Made by a program: the position numbers and the translations under genes
The notes under the pieces: generated by a model
The model's database searches: none
Told to the model about the DNA's origin: nothing
Seen by the model: only the letters and a program-made list of their open reading frames with translations
Source: Andrena cerasifolii
Lineage: Eukaryota; Arthropoda; Insecta; Hymenoptera; Andrenidae
Direction of reading: 5' to 3'
DNA: 64,000 nucleotides
Assembly (NCBI RefSeq): GCF_050908995.1
Contig: NC_135121.1
Coordinates: 1,922,001 to 1,986,000 of the forward strand
Shown: positions 54,432 to 64,000 of the stretch, piece by piece
Layout of the letters: every line of letters begins with the position of its first letter
How positions within the stretch are numbered: the first letter of the stretch is position 1

Positions 54432-54810
54432 ATGGTTAGGATGTGTATGTTTTGTGGGGCAGAAGAATTGGGGGAAGATTTGACATATCTCGGGTAGGTA
54501 GAAATAACATTTATATGCTACTTGTAAGTTAAGTGGAACTTCTTACTCATAATAAATATTCCTAAGAAAATAAAAAATATTTTTGTTTATTTCATATAGA
54601 TTTCCGCTGAAGGCTGCAGAATGGCTGCACAGGATCGGTCTGGGCTCGAATTTCGTGCCTTCAAAGAACGCCTTGTTATGTTCAAATCATTCTGAAAAAA
54701 AAACTTTCCAAGAAGGCACTGCCAAAGGCTGTCTTCTCCCTGGAAGCATTCCTACCATTTTTGGGCAATACAAATCTGATTGTGTCTTCTGTCATACTAC
54801 AAAAGGATAG
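54432..54810 (+). pseudogene. THAP-domain gene fragment, two exons
   Basis: Exon 1 54432-54493 begins at an ATG and gives CMFCGAEELG (the first zinc Cys pair). An intron with GT (54494) and AG (54599) removes a frame break. Exon 2 54600-54810 continues FPLKAAEWLHRIGL, with the THAP Trp, then LCSNHSEK with Cys and His, and a closing LLPGSIPTIF. The product would be about 90 residues: one THAP zinc finger and almost nothing else, stopping at 54808-54810. THAP fingers bind DNA; here it was probably the DNA-binding end of a transposase. It may simply be a truncated transposase. Confidence 0.75.
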
Positions 54811-54961
54811 GTTAAAAACAGATCATTTCGCAAGCAATATATGAATTATTCAAATTACGCAGCTTATTTTTAAGTTAAAGGAACTAAAATAAAATATTTT
54901 ATGCTTATTAACCTAATGAATTGTCTAATTATTTAAAGTACAATAAAGAATGATAACACTC

Positions 54962-55494
54962 TGTTAGCAAAGTTTCGGATCACACGCATCGCAGGATCGG
55001 GATACTCGCGTGGAGGCTGTCTTTGATTTAAGCACTAAATTTAATCTTAAATATAAGTCTATTTACAGTTATGTTACAATAAAGAGTTTATGGAGCACAA
55101 TTATTAAAACAATTATTAATTCTAATTTAATAGCAGCGGTACTGGTTTCCCGGCACGGTTAGCGAGTTTAATTCTTAAGCAGCGCGAAGCACGTGGAATC
55201 GGCACGATTCTCGAAGTAAGCAAAGCGCGTTTCAAGCAAGTCAAGCAAAAGCAGACGAAAGCGTTTTAACAAGTGTTACCTCTCGGGTGGCTCGTCGACA
55301 AGTAGATCGAGGAAATCTTGCTCGATTTCCTCGAATCCGCGTGCTCTCCCCCTTTCATCGATCGGCGATCGATGGAAGGGAGATAAGATCGATGCTCCAC
55401 ATGAACAAGGGGGGGGGGGGATAGAATTTTGCGTCACCACGCCTGAGTTAACTCGGGCTCGGGAGATGGCGCAATAAGTACTATTTCTTGAACA
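54962..55494 (+). mobile_element. Solo LTR inside THAP element
   Basis: 533 bp from TGTTAGCAAAG to TTCTTGAACA (TGTT/AACA ends), with a 5-bp duplication CACTC (54957-54961, 55495-55499). AATAAA near 55078 suggests plus orientation. No internal sequence remains. The 5-bp duplication fits BEL/Pao, Copia or some Gypsy. Confidence 0.75.
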
Positions 55495-55608
55495 CACTCT
55501 AATTTAAGAAGTTTTTACATAAATTATTTTACATAACGCCATTAATATTGTTTGTTAATTTGAAACATAACTTCCTTATTTTGCAGATTTTAGTTAAATA
55601 ATGCAGAA

Positions 55609-55740
55609 CTGCTTCAGAAGTGGATTGCAGTAATGGCTCTAAAGGACTTTGTTCCAAATAAGAGAAGTGTGCTTTGTAGTGAACATTTTGGAAAAGATTG
55701 TTTTTGTAAAACAAGTCGTAATGCCTGTATGTTAACCCAG
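55609..55740 (+). pseudogene. Second THAP-domain fragment
   Basis: Follows an AG splice-like site (TTTTGCAG near 55586). The frame reads LLQKWIAVMALKDFVPNK and SVLCSEHFGKDCF, the central and C-terminal half of a THAP finger (Trp, then Cys-x2-His). It is distinct from the finger at 54600-54810, so the element carries two THAP modules. The first Cys pair is not seen. Confidence 0.65.
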
Positions 55741-56451
55741 GGGCTTACTTGGTTGGGGAAAATAATATCGTTTAAAAAGAGCGTTATTTTACTGTTTTGT
55801 GAAGTTCATTAAAGCATGTATATAGGGAGTAAATTTTAGATACTATCAGAAATTTCAATTGTTTTCTTTTAATGATAGTGTGTTGCATATTTATGTATTT
55901 TCAACACTTCTTACAGCTTAAAGAAATTGGTTTGTCTGTTCAATGACATAATATTAGTAAATATAACAATTCCATATATTAGTTTTCAAATTGTACCTAC
56001 ATTAATTAAATTATGATGTATAATTATTAATCTAATCTTACACCACTTCTTTTAAAAATAAGTAATATTTATTTGTATTTTATTGCATAATGTATACTAT
56101 CATATTTATATTGTATATATTAAATATGAATTGCACAGTTTTACACGGTATATATTTTAAATTTACGTCAATTTTTATATCTGTCTATAATTTTATATTT
56201 TATTATACGTGTACTTTTATTGAATTTATTAAAATTGTTTTCATATTTATATTTAATGTGTTTTTATCTTTAACTTAATCAGTTCATTACCTATTTTCTT
56301 ATTTTGGGCCATCTATACATTTCCATTTGTTTTATGTACGTTTATTTTTTATTACATCTTTTATTTAAAATAATAATTTCCAACTTTCATACATACACTC
56401 ATTCGGTACGTATGTTTCCCTTTATTATCGTTCAAATTTACCGCTGTAAAG
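55741..56451. other. AT-rich 3' part of THAP element
   Basis: Very AT-rich, with no coding signal beyond random short frames. Confidence 0.4.
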
Positions 56452-56477
56452 TGAGAATCTTCCTCGGATTAAAATGG

Positions 56478-57153
56478 CGCCCGGATCTTCAAGTCGGCAC
56501 ACGGTTTTAACATGGGATACGCTATCTAGTAGTATATAGAGATCAGTGATCACAATACATTGTTGCGGTTTCCACCAGTGTAAATATATGTAATTGCGTG
56601 AAGTTAGCAATAAGACGTAGGGATATCGAGGCTAGATGTAGAGCGCAATTCAAAATCCTTTGTAGTGGAAAGATTTATTGCACGCATGAGGGGCTTGAAG
56701 CGAGCAGTGCATCTGGAAGGTTTTAAGCGAGATTAAAACGGAGGACGGGGAAGAGTTTATTGCCAGGACTTATAAACACTTAGAGCGCGTTGTGATTCTT
56801 GAGGGCTTTCCTTGCCAGTTTTTCGAACGTGCTCGTACAATATTAGTATCTGATACCTGAACTCGGAAGGCGTACAAGAGCCTGGGATTGCATTCAGTAC
56901 TTTTCAAAACTACAGTTTGGCCAGGCGAGGATAATAAATAGCTTAACTTTTCCTCCCACATCTGCGTGCCAAATTTCGTCGAACGGGTAGCGCGACTATT
57001 AGGTCATCAAAGGAAGGAAGATGAGCAAACCAGCAACGAATTGAACGAGTCTTTACTTTAATTCCTTAAGTTACACCGTCGTATCTGTAAGTTCATATCT
57101 ATATCTTATATTTAAGTTTATCATCTGTTAGAATTGTTAGATTTATTAGTTAA
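56478..57153. other. Intergenic, nothing identified
   Basis: No repeat ends, RNA genes or coding frames that I can support. Confidence 0.35.
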
Positions 57154-57598
57154 AATGCCGCCGTTTACACGTAAGTTCGTTATAAAGTGCAAGAAGCGTC
57201 TGAGTAGTGGTAATTGTTTCGTAGCGGAGGATGTAGAAGCGGTACCTAATTTAGGTGCCTCCGCCTCTACTGCTGCATCCTTAGATGTAGTGCTGTTCCA
57301 AAATTCCACTCCCTTAGGAAGTAGCGTATCTGATTCGGGTAACGATTCTGGCTCCTTTGGCACAAATGCACTGGATCTTTCGCGTGGGCCGTCGGAGGGG
57401 GCGTCGCGTATGCCACTCAAAATGGTTGCTGATTTTATCAATCACTTCATCCCTTCTAAACAGACGGACCCTAATGAAACTACTGCGGTCGATAAAAAGA
57501 ACTTGTACAGAGATGACATCTGCAGGTACTCTATGTACACTAATTTTTTACGCATAGTTGCCACATTTTCTGTTATTTCTGTCTCTGCCGCGCTGTAG
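57154..57598 (+). CDS. Hypothetical small ORF, about 147 aa
   Basis: ATG at 57154 (MPPFTRKFVIKCKKRL) leads a frame open to 57598. The protein is Ser/Ala/Asp-rich in the middle with a basic N-terminus and a hydrophobic C-terminal stretch (FLRIVATFSVISVSAAL) that could be a membrane segment or chance. I recognise no domain. It lies between MITEs. It may be a small host gene exon or a chance frame. Confidence 0.3.
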
Positions 57599-57663
57599 CC
57601 ACAGCTTCTTCTATCGAGAAGTCTTGAAGGAATACGGCACGAGAGCTGCGTATAGCGTCAGAG

Positions 57664-57822
57664 CAGGGATCGGCGGACTCCAGCTACCGCTGATGGAGGG
57701 AGATACGTCTACAGGAGCGGTATGTGTGCGTGACTGACGCAGGCGCAGTTCATGCACACATCACCACCTCTCCTGTAGGTGTTTCCCCCTCCATCAGTGG
57801 TAGGTGGAGTCCACCAATCCCT
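57664..57822. repeat. Strong hairpin (about 65-bp arms)
   Basis: GCAGGGATCGGCGGACTCCA ... CTACAGGAGCGG pairs with CTCCTGTAG ... GGAGTCCACCAATCCCTGCG. The loop is about 30 bp. It could be a small MITE or a structured RNA. Confidence 0.7.
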
Positions 57823-57887
57823 GCGCCAGAGCCCCGCTGAACGTAAAGGAGAATAGCAATAATAAAAGATAGAGAGGTTCATTCCAT

Positions 57888-58102
57888 TGTTCAAATTGAA
57901 ACATTTTACAGTGGATGTGAAAATAAGAAGGGTTCAAGTTGTCACATTTTGCCACATTCCAAATTGTTTTATAAATACAGACCCTCAAAGTACACAACTT
58001 TCATCGATTTTTTGAAAATTACGTTTCGAATTTGGCAAAATGATTATTTAAATCCTCCTTATTTTCACATGGACTCTAACATATTTCAATTTGAAGAAAA
58101 TC
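57888..58102. repeat. Inverted repeat, about 48-bp arms
   Basis: TTCAAATTGAAACATTTTAC ... GTGAAAATAAGAAGG at the left is inverted at 58054-58102. MITE-like, no coding. Confidence 0.65.
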
Positions 58103-58733
58103 CCAGGAGTTTATCCAGATATTATCTTTGCCCATCTCTGTTTTCCAGCCGCTTCGCCCTGATTCATTCAAGCCTCCCTGACGACAAAATAGTAATAGGA
58201 GAAATGCGGCAACAGTGCGATGCGACTCCCCATAAGTATCGGTAACTATGTCTTTCCTACATTTATCGGCTAGCTTTGACTTACACCGGTTCTGATGATA
58301 CATGGCGCGAATATACCATCAGCGCCGGTGACGGAGAATCCTTGAATCCTCATTCTGTCTCAGTACACGATTCATAAATTCTACTGGAGGCAACTATACT
58401 TTCAAAAACTTCCTTCTTGCCGATTCCAGGACGAAATTTGGTTGAAACATCGCGTATACATACACGCTTTTCCTAGCTTGTGTGAGCGTACGCACACATT
58501 CAAGGCTCGGTGAGACGGCAGCCTTAAGCACCATCTTCTTTACTAAGCAAATCTTAAGTTCGAACTGAAAATACACGAAGTCTTAAGCTCGTCTTACTCG
58601 AGTAAGGCGAGCTTTGTTAAGATATGCTTAAACGCATGCTTAAGCAACGACTGAAAATACCGCTCATAAACTAGAAGTCTCTAAGACGTGGTATGCTATC
58701 TGGGTTTAAGACGCCTTTACAACGTCTTAGGAC
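58103..58733. other. Non-coding stretch
   Basis: CTTAAG-rich words begin about 58520 and lead into the two hairpins. A TGCTATCTGG word near 58693 resembles the ends of the AAAACGT element. No gene. Confidence 0.35.
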
Positions 58734-58862
58734 GGTATTCTCAGTCGCTACTTATTCTTAAGCAAATGCTTAAGCATTCGGCATCCTTTACTAGCTACTA
58801 GGTTAGTAGAGGATGCCACATGCTTAACCATTTGCTTAAGAATAAGTAGCGACTGAGAATAC
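58734..58862. repeat. CTTAAG hairpin 1
   Basis: GGTATTCTCAGTCGCTACTT at the left pairs with its complement ending GAGAATACC at 58862; arms about 56 bp, loop ACTAGCTACTAGGTTAG. The arms contain several CTTAAG palindromes. Confidence 0.8.
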
Positions 58863-58886
58863 CGCAATTACAGACGTCTTTAAGAG

Positions 58887-59021
58887 CGGTATTCTCAGTC
58901 GCCACTTATTCTTAAGCAAGTGGTTAAGCATGCGGCATCCTCTACTAACCTAGTAGCTAGTATAGGATGCCGAATGCTTAAGCATTTGCTTAAGAATAAA
59001 AAGTGACTGAGAATACTGCCC
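58887..59021. repeat. CTTAAG hairpin 2
   Basis: Same family as hairpin 1: GGTATTCTCAGTCGCCACTT at the left and GTGACTGAGAATACTGC at the right. Its centre (CTAACCTAGTAGCTAGTA) is the reverse complement of the hairpin 1 centre, so the two copies are in opposite orientations. Confidence 0.8.
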
Positions 59022-59086
59022 TATGACGTCTGTGATACTTGGAAACTACATATGCTCACAACTATGTAACGTTTTCGAAGTTGCGT

Positions 59087-59348
59087 CAAAGAGGAGATAT
59101 AATAAGAGGCGTCACTGGACAAGGGCAGACATAAACTAGGGAAATCACTAGACAACCAATTTAAATGCCCATTCGGCAATGATCGGTAAACCACGGCAAA
59201 CTTCGGCAATAATGAGCAAATTGCGGTAAGGTACATTTAGTCGATTTGAATATCCCGCTCCAATAGACAACCAATTTAAATGCCAAGGTTAAGTAAGGAC
59301 TTCAAAGGTTCCGCCCGGAGTGACGCCTCTTATTGTATCTCCTCTTTG
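59087..59348. mobile_element. MITE, 262 bp
   Basis: CAAAGAGGAGATATAATAAG at the left (about 30-bp repeat) is inverted at the right end, CTCCTCTTTG, with an exact 7-bp direct repeat GTTGCGT on each side (59080-59086, 59349-59355). Contains a second direct repeat, AGACAACCAATTTAAATGCC, twice. Confidence 0.8.
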
Positions 59349-59552
59349 GTTGCGTGCTATCTGAGAATTAGTTACAGGTTAAGGTATTTATTTTGTCTCA
59401 GAAAGCGAATTCGTTGGAGGAAACCAGGGATTGTAACCACGGGTGTACTTTCCATATATTTCTGTTGGCAAAATCAGCACTCTCTGGTGGATTGTGTGCT
59501 GCCCACTAAATCACGAAAAGCGCCAAAATGGAATCCTGGAATTATGGTACTT

Positions 59553-59690
59553 GTTACAAGGGAACATATGGAACCCGCACACGCCAATTTTAATGTGATT
59601 TTTGTAAGAAGTTATTCTCAAAATATTTTTCTGAGAACTATTTCATACAAAATCCTCATTAAAATCGGCATGTGCGGGTTCCACATGTTC
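59553..59690. repeat. Hairpin with about 68-bp arms
   Basis: AGGGAACATATGGAACCCGC at the left pairs with GCGGGTTCCACATGTTCCCT at the right, with further pairing inward to TTCTCA. Small loop. MITE-like or structured RNA. Confidence 0.75.
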
Positions 59691-59769
59691 CCTCGTTGGT
59701 TAATTTCATTACAAATTAGAAATAAATGGCTGAAATGCAATTTTCATTTTGATTTTAAGTGTTTATTAT

Positions 59770-60222
59770 GGGCGCGTTCTACTTACGCCCAAATCTCCCT
59801 CATCGCCTCGTGGTTTTCGTTCCACATAACGACCGCGGTCGTCTGATCGCGCTGCAGACGTCACGGATGACGTCACTGACGCGACCGCATCGCCCAAGCG
59901 ATGCCCACGATCTGAAGTGATCTGAAGTGATCCAATTGGTCCGGACTATGTTTTCGGCTTACTCAGGTCTTTATTATTTAAAACTTCTAATATTTATGAA
60001 CATAAATAAAAGTAAACCATATTTTACTGGTCACGCAATATCGAAATTGATCGTAGATGATTAAAAATCAGTCGCTATGTGGAATGAAAAGTACGGGCTT
60101 TGCCGACCCCGTTCCACTATACTTTTCGCCCGCGACGCTCATAACAGCTCATAAGCAAGTGGAACGGGAAATTTCCGGTCGTCGTGGGCGCGGTCGATTT
60201 GGGCGTAAGTGGAACGCGACCT
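59770..60222. mobile_element. hAT-like MITE, 453 bp
   Basis: GGGCGCGTTCTACTTACGCC at the left is inverted at the right (GGGCGTAAGTGGAACGCGACC). TTTATTAT/TTTATAAT (59762-59769, 60223-60230) is an 8-bp duplication with one mismatch. Contains a GATCTGAAGT repeat near 59909-59930. No coding. Confidence 0.75.
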
Positions 60223-61689
60223 TTATAATAAAATGATTATCGTCTGCATTTCGTGTACTAATTATTTTACAATAATGCCGCACATACATTTTCACTATGA
60301 TCTTAAAGGAATATGACTTAGCTAAGTTCCCTTATAGAAATCACACAGTAGTTCAGTTTTTAGTCTTTATTTCAGAGTCAAATTGTGGACAAGATGTTAG
60401 CCCTAGTCAAGGTGTGGGCGAAGATTGATGTCTACCGGATGCATATTTTCCGGCAAGACACGCGCGACTAGAAATACTTCCTAATTGGTTGATCCGATGC
60501 TGGTGTCAACCAATCGGTACTTTTCAGGCCCAAAATCGCGCCACCTATTTCGCGCGTCTGCGGCGCACTTCTACCGTAACGGAGGTGAGATTTGGCGGGA
60601 GAAATACTCTTGGCAATGCAGCGGGATTTCCCCCAGGCCCCCGAGGCGCGTGACGTGGCCGGTCGCAGGCCGCCCGGCCTCGCATCGTGAGCCCTTCGCA
60701 AACTCGAGGTTTATGATACCCGCAATAACTATTGAGGCCGTAAACGAAAGTCTCGAAGAAAAACATGCTTTGTTCAAAATTTGACTGCCACTGCCAGTGA
60801 CTGCCACCTCACACCTCGAAAACTAACGCAAATTGGACGTAGAGTCTTGACAAATCACGAGATTCGACACTATGGCGCAGCCAATCCGAGCGTAGCTCAT
60901 TGTACCGTCACATTGGTACTCGTGGTACATCTACATACCCCTTGTTCAAAGTGGCACCCGTTGTGCTTGAAGATGTACGCTTGAAGAATAATACAAGTAA
61001 TTTCATCCATCAATATCCAGACAAATCATGGACGTATCCAGAAGGCAAACGTAATTATGGAATTGAATAATTTCTAATTATCTACGTCGCGGAAATCGAG
61101 ATTCACATTATCTGTAAGATAGAAAAGTAAGGTTATGCGCGAAGTGCGAATGTTTAGCGTCTTGTTTAGTAGATAATAATTTAACACATATTTTCTTATA
61201 AATGTTAACGTTCGCAGGAGCATGCATGATCGCCTAGGGCGTGTACTGTGTGGAGATGGAGCTGGAGTAAGTATCGCATGTATCCTGTTTGTTCATACGT
61301 TACGTTTAATTTTATACTAATATTTTATTTGTTATCAGCGTTAACACAACAGAAAAATATGATGATTCTACACAAAAAAAAGAAGTCGAAAATATGGAAT
61401 AAAATTTTCTGATTTCGCCCCTACTAGGTACCACTGGTTACGGGACGTATTGTATATGGATTCGTTAATGTAAATATTGAAAGTTACTCTGTGGATTTAT
61501 ATGCGCTACTTATATTATTTTATATCAATTGTAATCACCAATCCTGTATATTATTAAGTAAAGAATAAATAGTTTTTGAAATAAGTAGAATTCATTATTT
61601 AGTAAACTGCAGAATCTACTTGCTGGTTATGTGGGGATAGGGATACACCTACAGCAATAATGGTACATTTGTGTTGGTGCGTAGGGAAT
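60223..61689. other. Intergenic stretch, no gene supported
   Basis: A GC-rich, CpG-containing patch at about 60535-60710 stands out and could be a promoter or an exon region. A CTGGAGTAAGT string near 61270 resembles a splice donor. No frame gives a recognisable product. Confidence 0.35.
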
Positions 61690-61910
61690 TGTTTGGCAAT
61701 TGTGGCCTTCAGATGACGCTGTTGGATGTGTCAGGCGGGCAGCAGGACCTGCCGCCGATCTGCCGGCAGACTCTGACAAGCCGGGTTTGCCGGCAGAACC
61801 GTAGCTGAATGCAAACGTAGGGTGCGCCGCAGCTGCCGGCAGATCCTACCCTCCCCTGGCAGACCCTGCTCTCAATCTGCCGGCAGACTGCAGGTAGATG
61901 GTTGTCAGGG
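61690..61910. mobile_element. Half-copy of palindromic MITE family M1
   Basis: Matches 50937-51170: AGATG.CGCTGTTG near the start, CCAGACCCTGCTC/CAGACCCTGCTCTCAAT, and the end GATGGTTGTCAGGG. Where the first copy has TGATGTCAGA/CTGACGTCAG, this one has TGCCGGCAGA. The left half of the palindrome is missing. Confidence 0.7.
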
Positions 61911-61968
61911 TAAATATTTGGCGATGGAAGCTGAAATATGTATACCTTTGTACATGATTTTTACTTAC

Positions 61969-62124
61969 ATTGACCAACTTGCACTAGCAAAGGCAATTCC
62001 TCATTTCTTTTGGGATTCAACAACTCCTCTTCAGTAACTTGAAATGTTGATGTTGACGCTAACGCTGATGATGTGGACGCTGTAGAAATTGGAGCTATTG
62101 ACATTGATGTTTTTGCTGTTGATC
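61969..62124 (-). CDS. Possible orphan exon, 52 codons
   Basis: The minus strand has a pyrimidine-rich TTTTGTGCATAG acceptor just before 62124 and a perfect GTAAGT donor after 61969. The 156-bp segment is open, Ser/Thr-rich (STASTSSALASTSTF) and then acidic (VTEEELLNPKRNEE). I cannot identify the gene or find partner exons. Confidence 0.35.
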
Positions 62125-62672
62125 CTATGCACAAAACAATAAAAAATGAAGCCACTGTTTTTTTCTATATCCTTCCCAAAAATAGTTCTGTATCTAGACA
62201 TACTGTGCAGAATCAGTACCTGTGGCAGGTGGTAAATTCTATGTAGGTACTGTTGTTATTACTAAGAACATGTTCGAGGATTTATCATTCGCAGTAAAGT
62301 GTTGATGACACACGCGATAATTGGTAAATACCCGTTTAGGATCCAGCTTAAGTAAATTCGGATTCTGAACAAGTTGAAGTCACACGTCAAAACGTTTTCT
62401 TTCCTTTTCTGGGTTTGGAAATCGATGTCGGGTTGAATGTACATCTGAACGTCCAGGCACAGCACATAAATGGTAGGTACCACGACCCATCTTGAATCTA
62501 TGACCAGTAATTAACGCGGCGCCAATAATTGTAGGGTTCAATTACTTATTTTGTTAATAGTTTATTTTTACCTCTCAATATGACGCTTTCCTGCACCTTC
62601 CTAGCTTTCTTATGCTTTATTACGCTTTTGCCACGCTTTGTTATGTCCGGTTATGTACCATTACATTCTGAC
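62125..62672. other. Non-coding stretch
   Basis: No gene or repeat identified between the possible exon and the foldback element. Confidence 0.35.
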
Positions 62673-63964
62673 TACAGGGTCAACGCTATAAGCTGCAACC
62701 CGCGCCCGCGCGAACTTGTAAAATGGCAACACCGCCTCACGGACGCATTCCACTACAACCATGCGCCGATACTTCCGCCATCTATGAGCTAATGATGAAA
62801 TTGCAGGGTCTTTTAGGTGCCAGTAGAGGGTGCTTTTGACTTTCGTCAGAGAATATTAAATTTGACGTAGCAGACGGGTAAGAAAACGGTAGCCATTTTA
62901 AGAGTGCGACCGCGCCGATCCCGTTATCTACGTATGCAATGGTCCAGCAGCGGTATTAGACCACGCTGACGCGTTAGTGGCCCGGGTTGATGAATTTGGA
63001 GCATTTTTCGCATAACTTTTGTACTACAAAAGATAACGGAATGCAATTTGCGCCATAAAATGGGGACAAATTATCCCCTTCTAATGATGGAAATTTTACC
63101 AAATTTTACGTTTACTTAATTTTTCTTTTTTCAATTATTTAACCATACTTGTTGCGACAAGCCTTTGCAAACTGTTTATTTAAATACTTTATATAATGCT
63201 TTTTTTTAAAATTCATCATTCTGTCATTCAAGTGACAGCAATGGATTCCTTGTATTCTTCCGATTAAATTGGCAAAAAAAAAATGAAATCGGACTACTTT
63301 TAAAGAAATGGGCTTTCAATCCTGCAAACTAATTTTATGCGTAATATCGTTAATTGACACAGTGAGAGCAAACAACGGACTAAACCACATTCTTTTCGAA
63401 ATTGAGGTAGTAGCAATAACGTATTCCAACTTGGAACCATATTCTTGAGCTCGGTGTGCGCCACTATGGGGTGACATACGTTAATATCATCTTTTGAAAC
63501 GACACGCCACTTTTGTGGGCTTTGATACGCAGGTGGCGAAAAATCAAGTCAACCCTATCGTAGCTGAAATTATTGAAATTGAGACGGGTACGAGACCAGT
63601 CGACACATTGTTTTCTAACCTCGTTACAGTAATCTGGGGTGCGAGTAGTAAACCGGCTATAAACGCGTCAGCGTGGTCTAATACCGCTGCTGGACCATTG
63701 CATACGTAGATAACGGGATCGGCGCGGTCGCACTCTTAAAATGGCTACCGTTTTCTTACCCGTCTGCTACGTCTAATTTAATATTATCTGACGAAAGTCA
63801 AAAGCACCCTCTACTGGCACCTAAAACACCCTGCACTTTCATCATTAGCTCATAGATGGCGGAAGTATCGGCGCATGGTTGTAGTGGAATGCGTCCGTGA
63901 GGCGGTGTTGCCATTTTACAAGTTCGCGCGGGCGCGGGTTGCAGCTTATAACGTTGACCCTGTA
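62673..63964. mobile_element. Foldback element, family F1, copy 2
   Basis: Ends TACAGGGTCAACG and CGTTGACCCTGTA. Arms of about 320 bp (62673-62995, 63645-63964) are highly complementary, including CGCCTCACGGACGCATTCCA and the reverse, and GACGAAAGTCAAAAGCACCC with its complement. The outer 130 bp match copy 1 at 16136-17300; the inner parts differ. The loop of about 650 bp is non-coding. Confidence 0.85.
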
Positions 63965-64000
63965 CTATAGTGACACTGCCACTGGGCGACGCTGATTATG

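Larger units (their letters stand above)
54296..56477. mobile_element. THAP-encoding TIR transposon remnant
   Basis: A 26-bp inverted repeat (54296-54321, 56452-56477) contains TTTAATCCGAGGAAGATTCT. Between the ends are two THAP-type coding pieces and a solo LTR. No DDE or RNase H-like transposase core remains. A palindromic GTGTGACGTCACAC lies just inside the left end, recalling the TGACGTCA near the ends of the ISL2EU element at 4451-8590. Could be a P-element relative or an ISL2EU derivative. Confidence 0.65.

Noticed and set aside
55276..55497. Minus-strand protein frame in GC-rich segment
   Set aside because: Lies wholly inside the solo LTR and has no recognisable domain.
60468..60807. 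Several overlapping frames in a GC-rich patch
   Set aside because: Open frames on both strands are expected from high GC; no motif or splice structure supports any one of them.
1..64000. CRISPR arrays
   Set aside because: No array of short identical repeats with unique spacers of constant length was seen, and the DNA is eukaryotic.

Overview
The window is nuclear DNA of an insect. The AT-rich composition, TE repertoire and an ISL2EU-type element fit Hymenoptera, and the degraded Gypsy polyprotein resembles elements I associate with ant genomes; the exact species is not determinable from this sequence. No complete ordinary host protein gene is convincing. Almost everything is a mobile element, nested or broken, around one host locus: a tandem 5S rRNA gene array on the minus strand.

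Layout. 1-2.3 kb: long inverted-repeat element. 3.4-10 kb: two decayed Ulp1-like protease genes flanking an ISL2EU-type DNA transposon (THAP/DDE transposase on +, three-exon YqaJ-nuclease gene on -). 10-16 kb: Gypsy pol remnant, DUF4817-like fragment, a 213-bp mariner derivative and a Helitron Rep remnant. 16.1-17.3 kb: foldback element abutting 5S spacer. 17.3-49.9 kb: 5S array with 303-bp units (120-bp gene plus about 183-bp spacer), split by five head-to-tail non-LTR retrotransposons. These carry a solo LTR, a complete Copia element and two foldback insertions. 49.9-64 kb: further foldbacks/MITEs, an RNase H-bearing LINE tail, a THAP-encoding TIR element with a solo LTR inside it, tandem hairpins, and a second copy of the 16-kb foldback family at the right edge.

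Main result. Four LINE insertions occupy two exact positions inside 5S rRNA genes. Family A (LINE 1, LINE 3) joins its poly(A) end to 5S nt 16 and has a 17-bp target duplication (nt 16-32). Family B (LINE 2, LINE 4) joins at nt 33 with a 10-bp duplication (nt 33-42). One 5S gene is split by both families, and its three pieces (88+17+15) add up to exactly 120 nt. A second gene shows the same double occupancy, with a fifth LINE near site A. The window therefore holds two reverse-transcriptase lineages, both Jockey-like by eye, that partition one 5S rRNA gene into adjacent target sites.

Limits: coordinates and alignments were read by eye; family names rest on recognised protein motifs, not searches. 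Long palindromes and repeated LINEs could also be affected by assembly.
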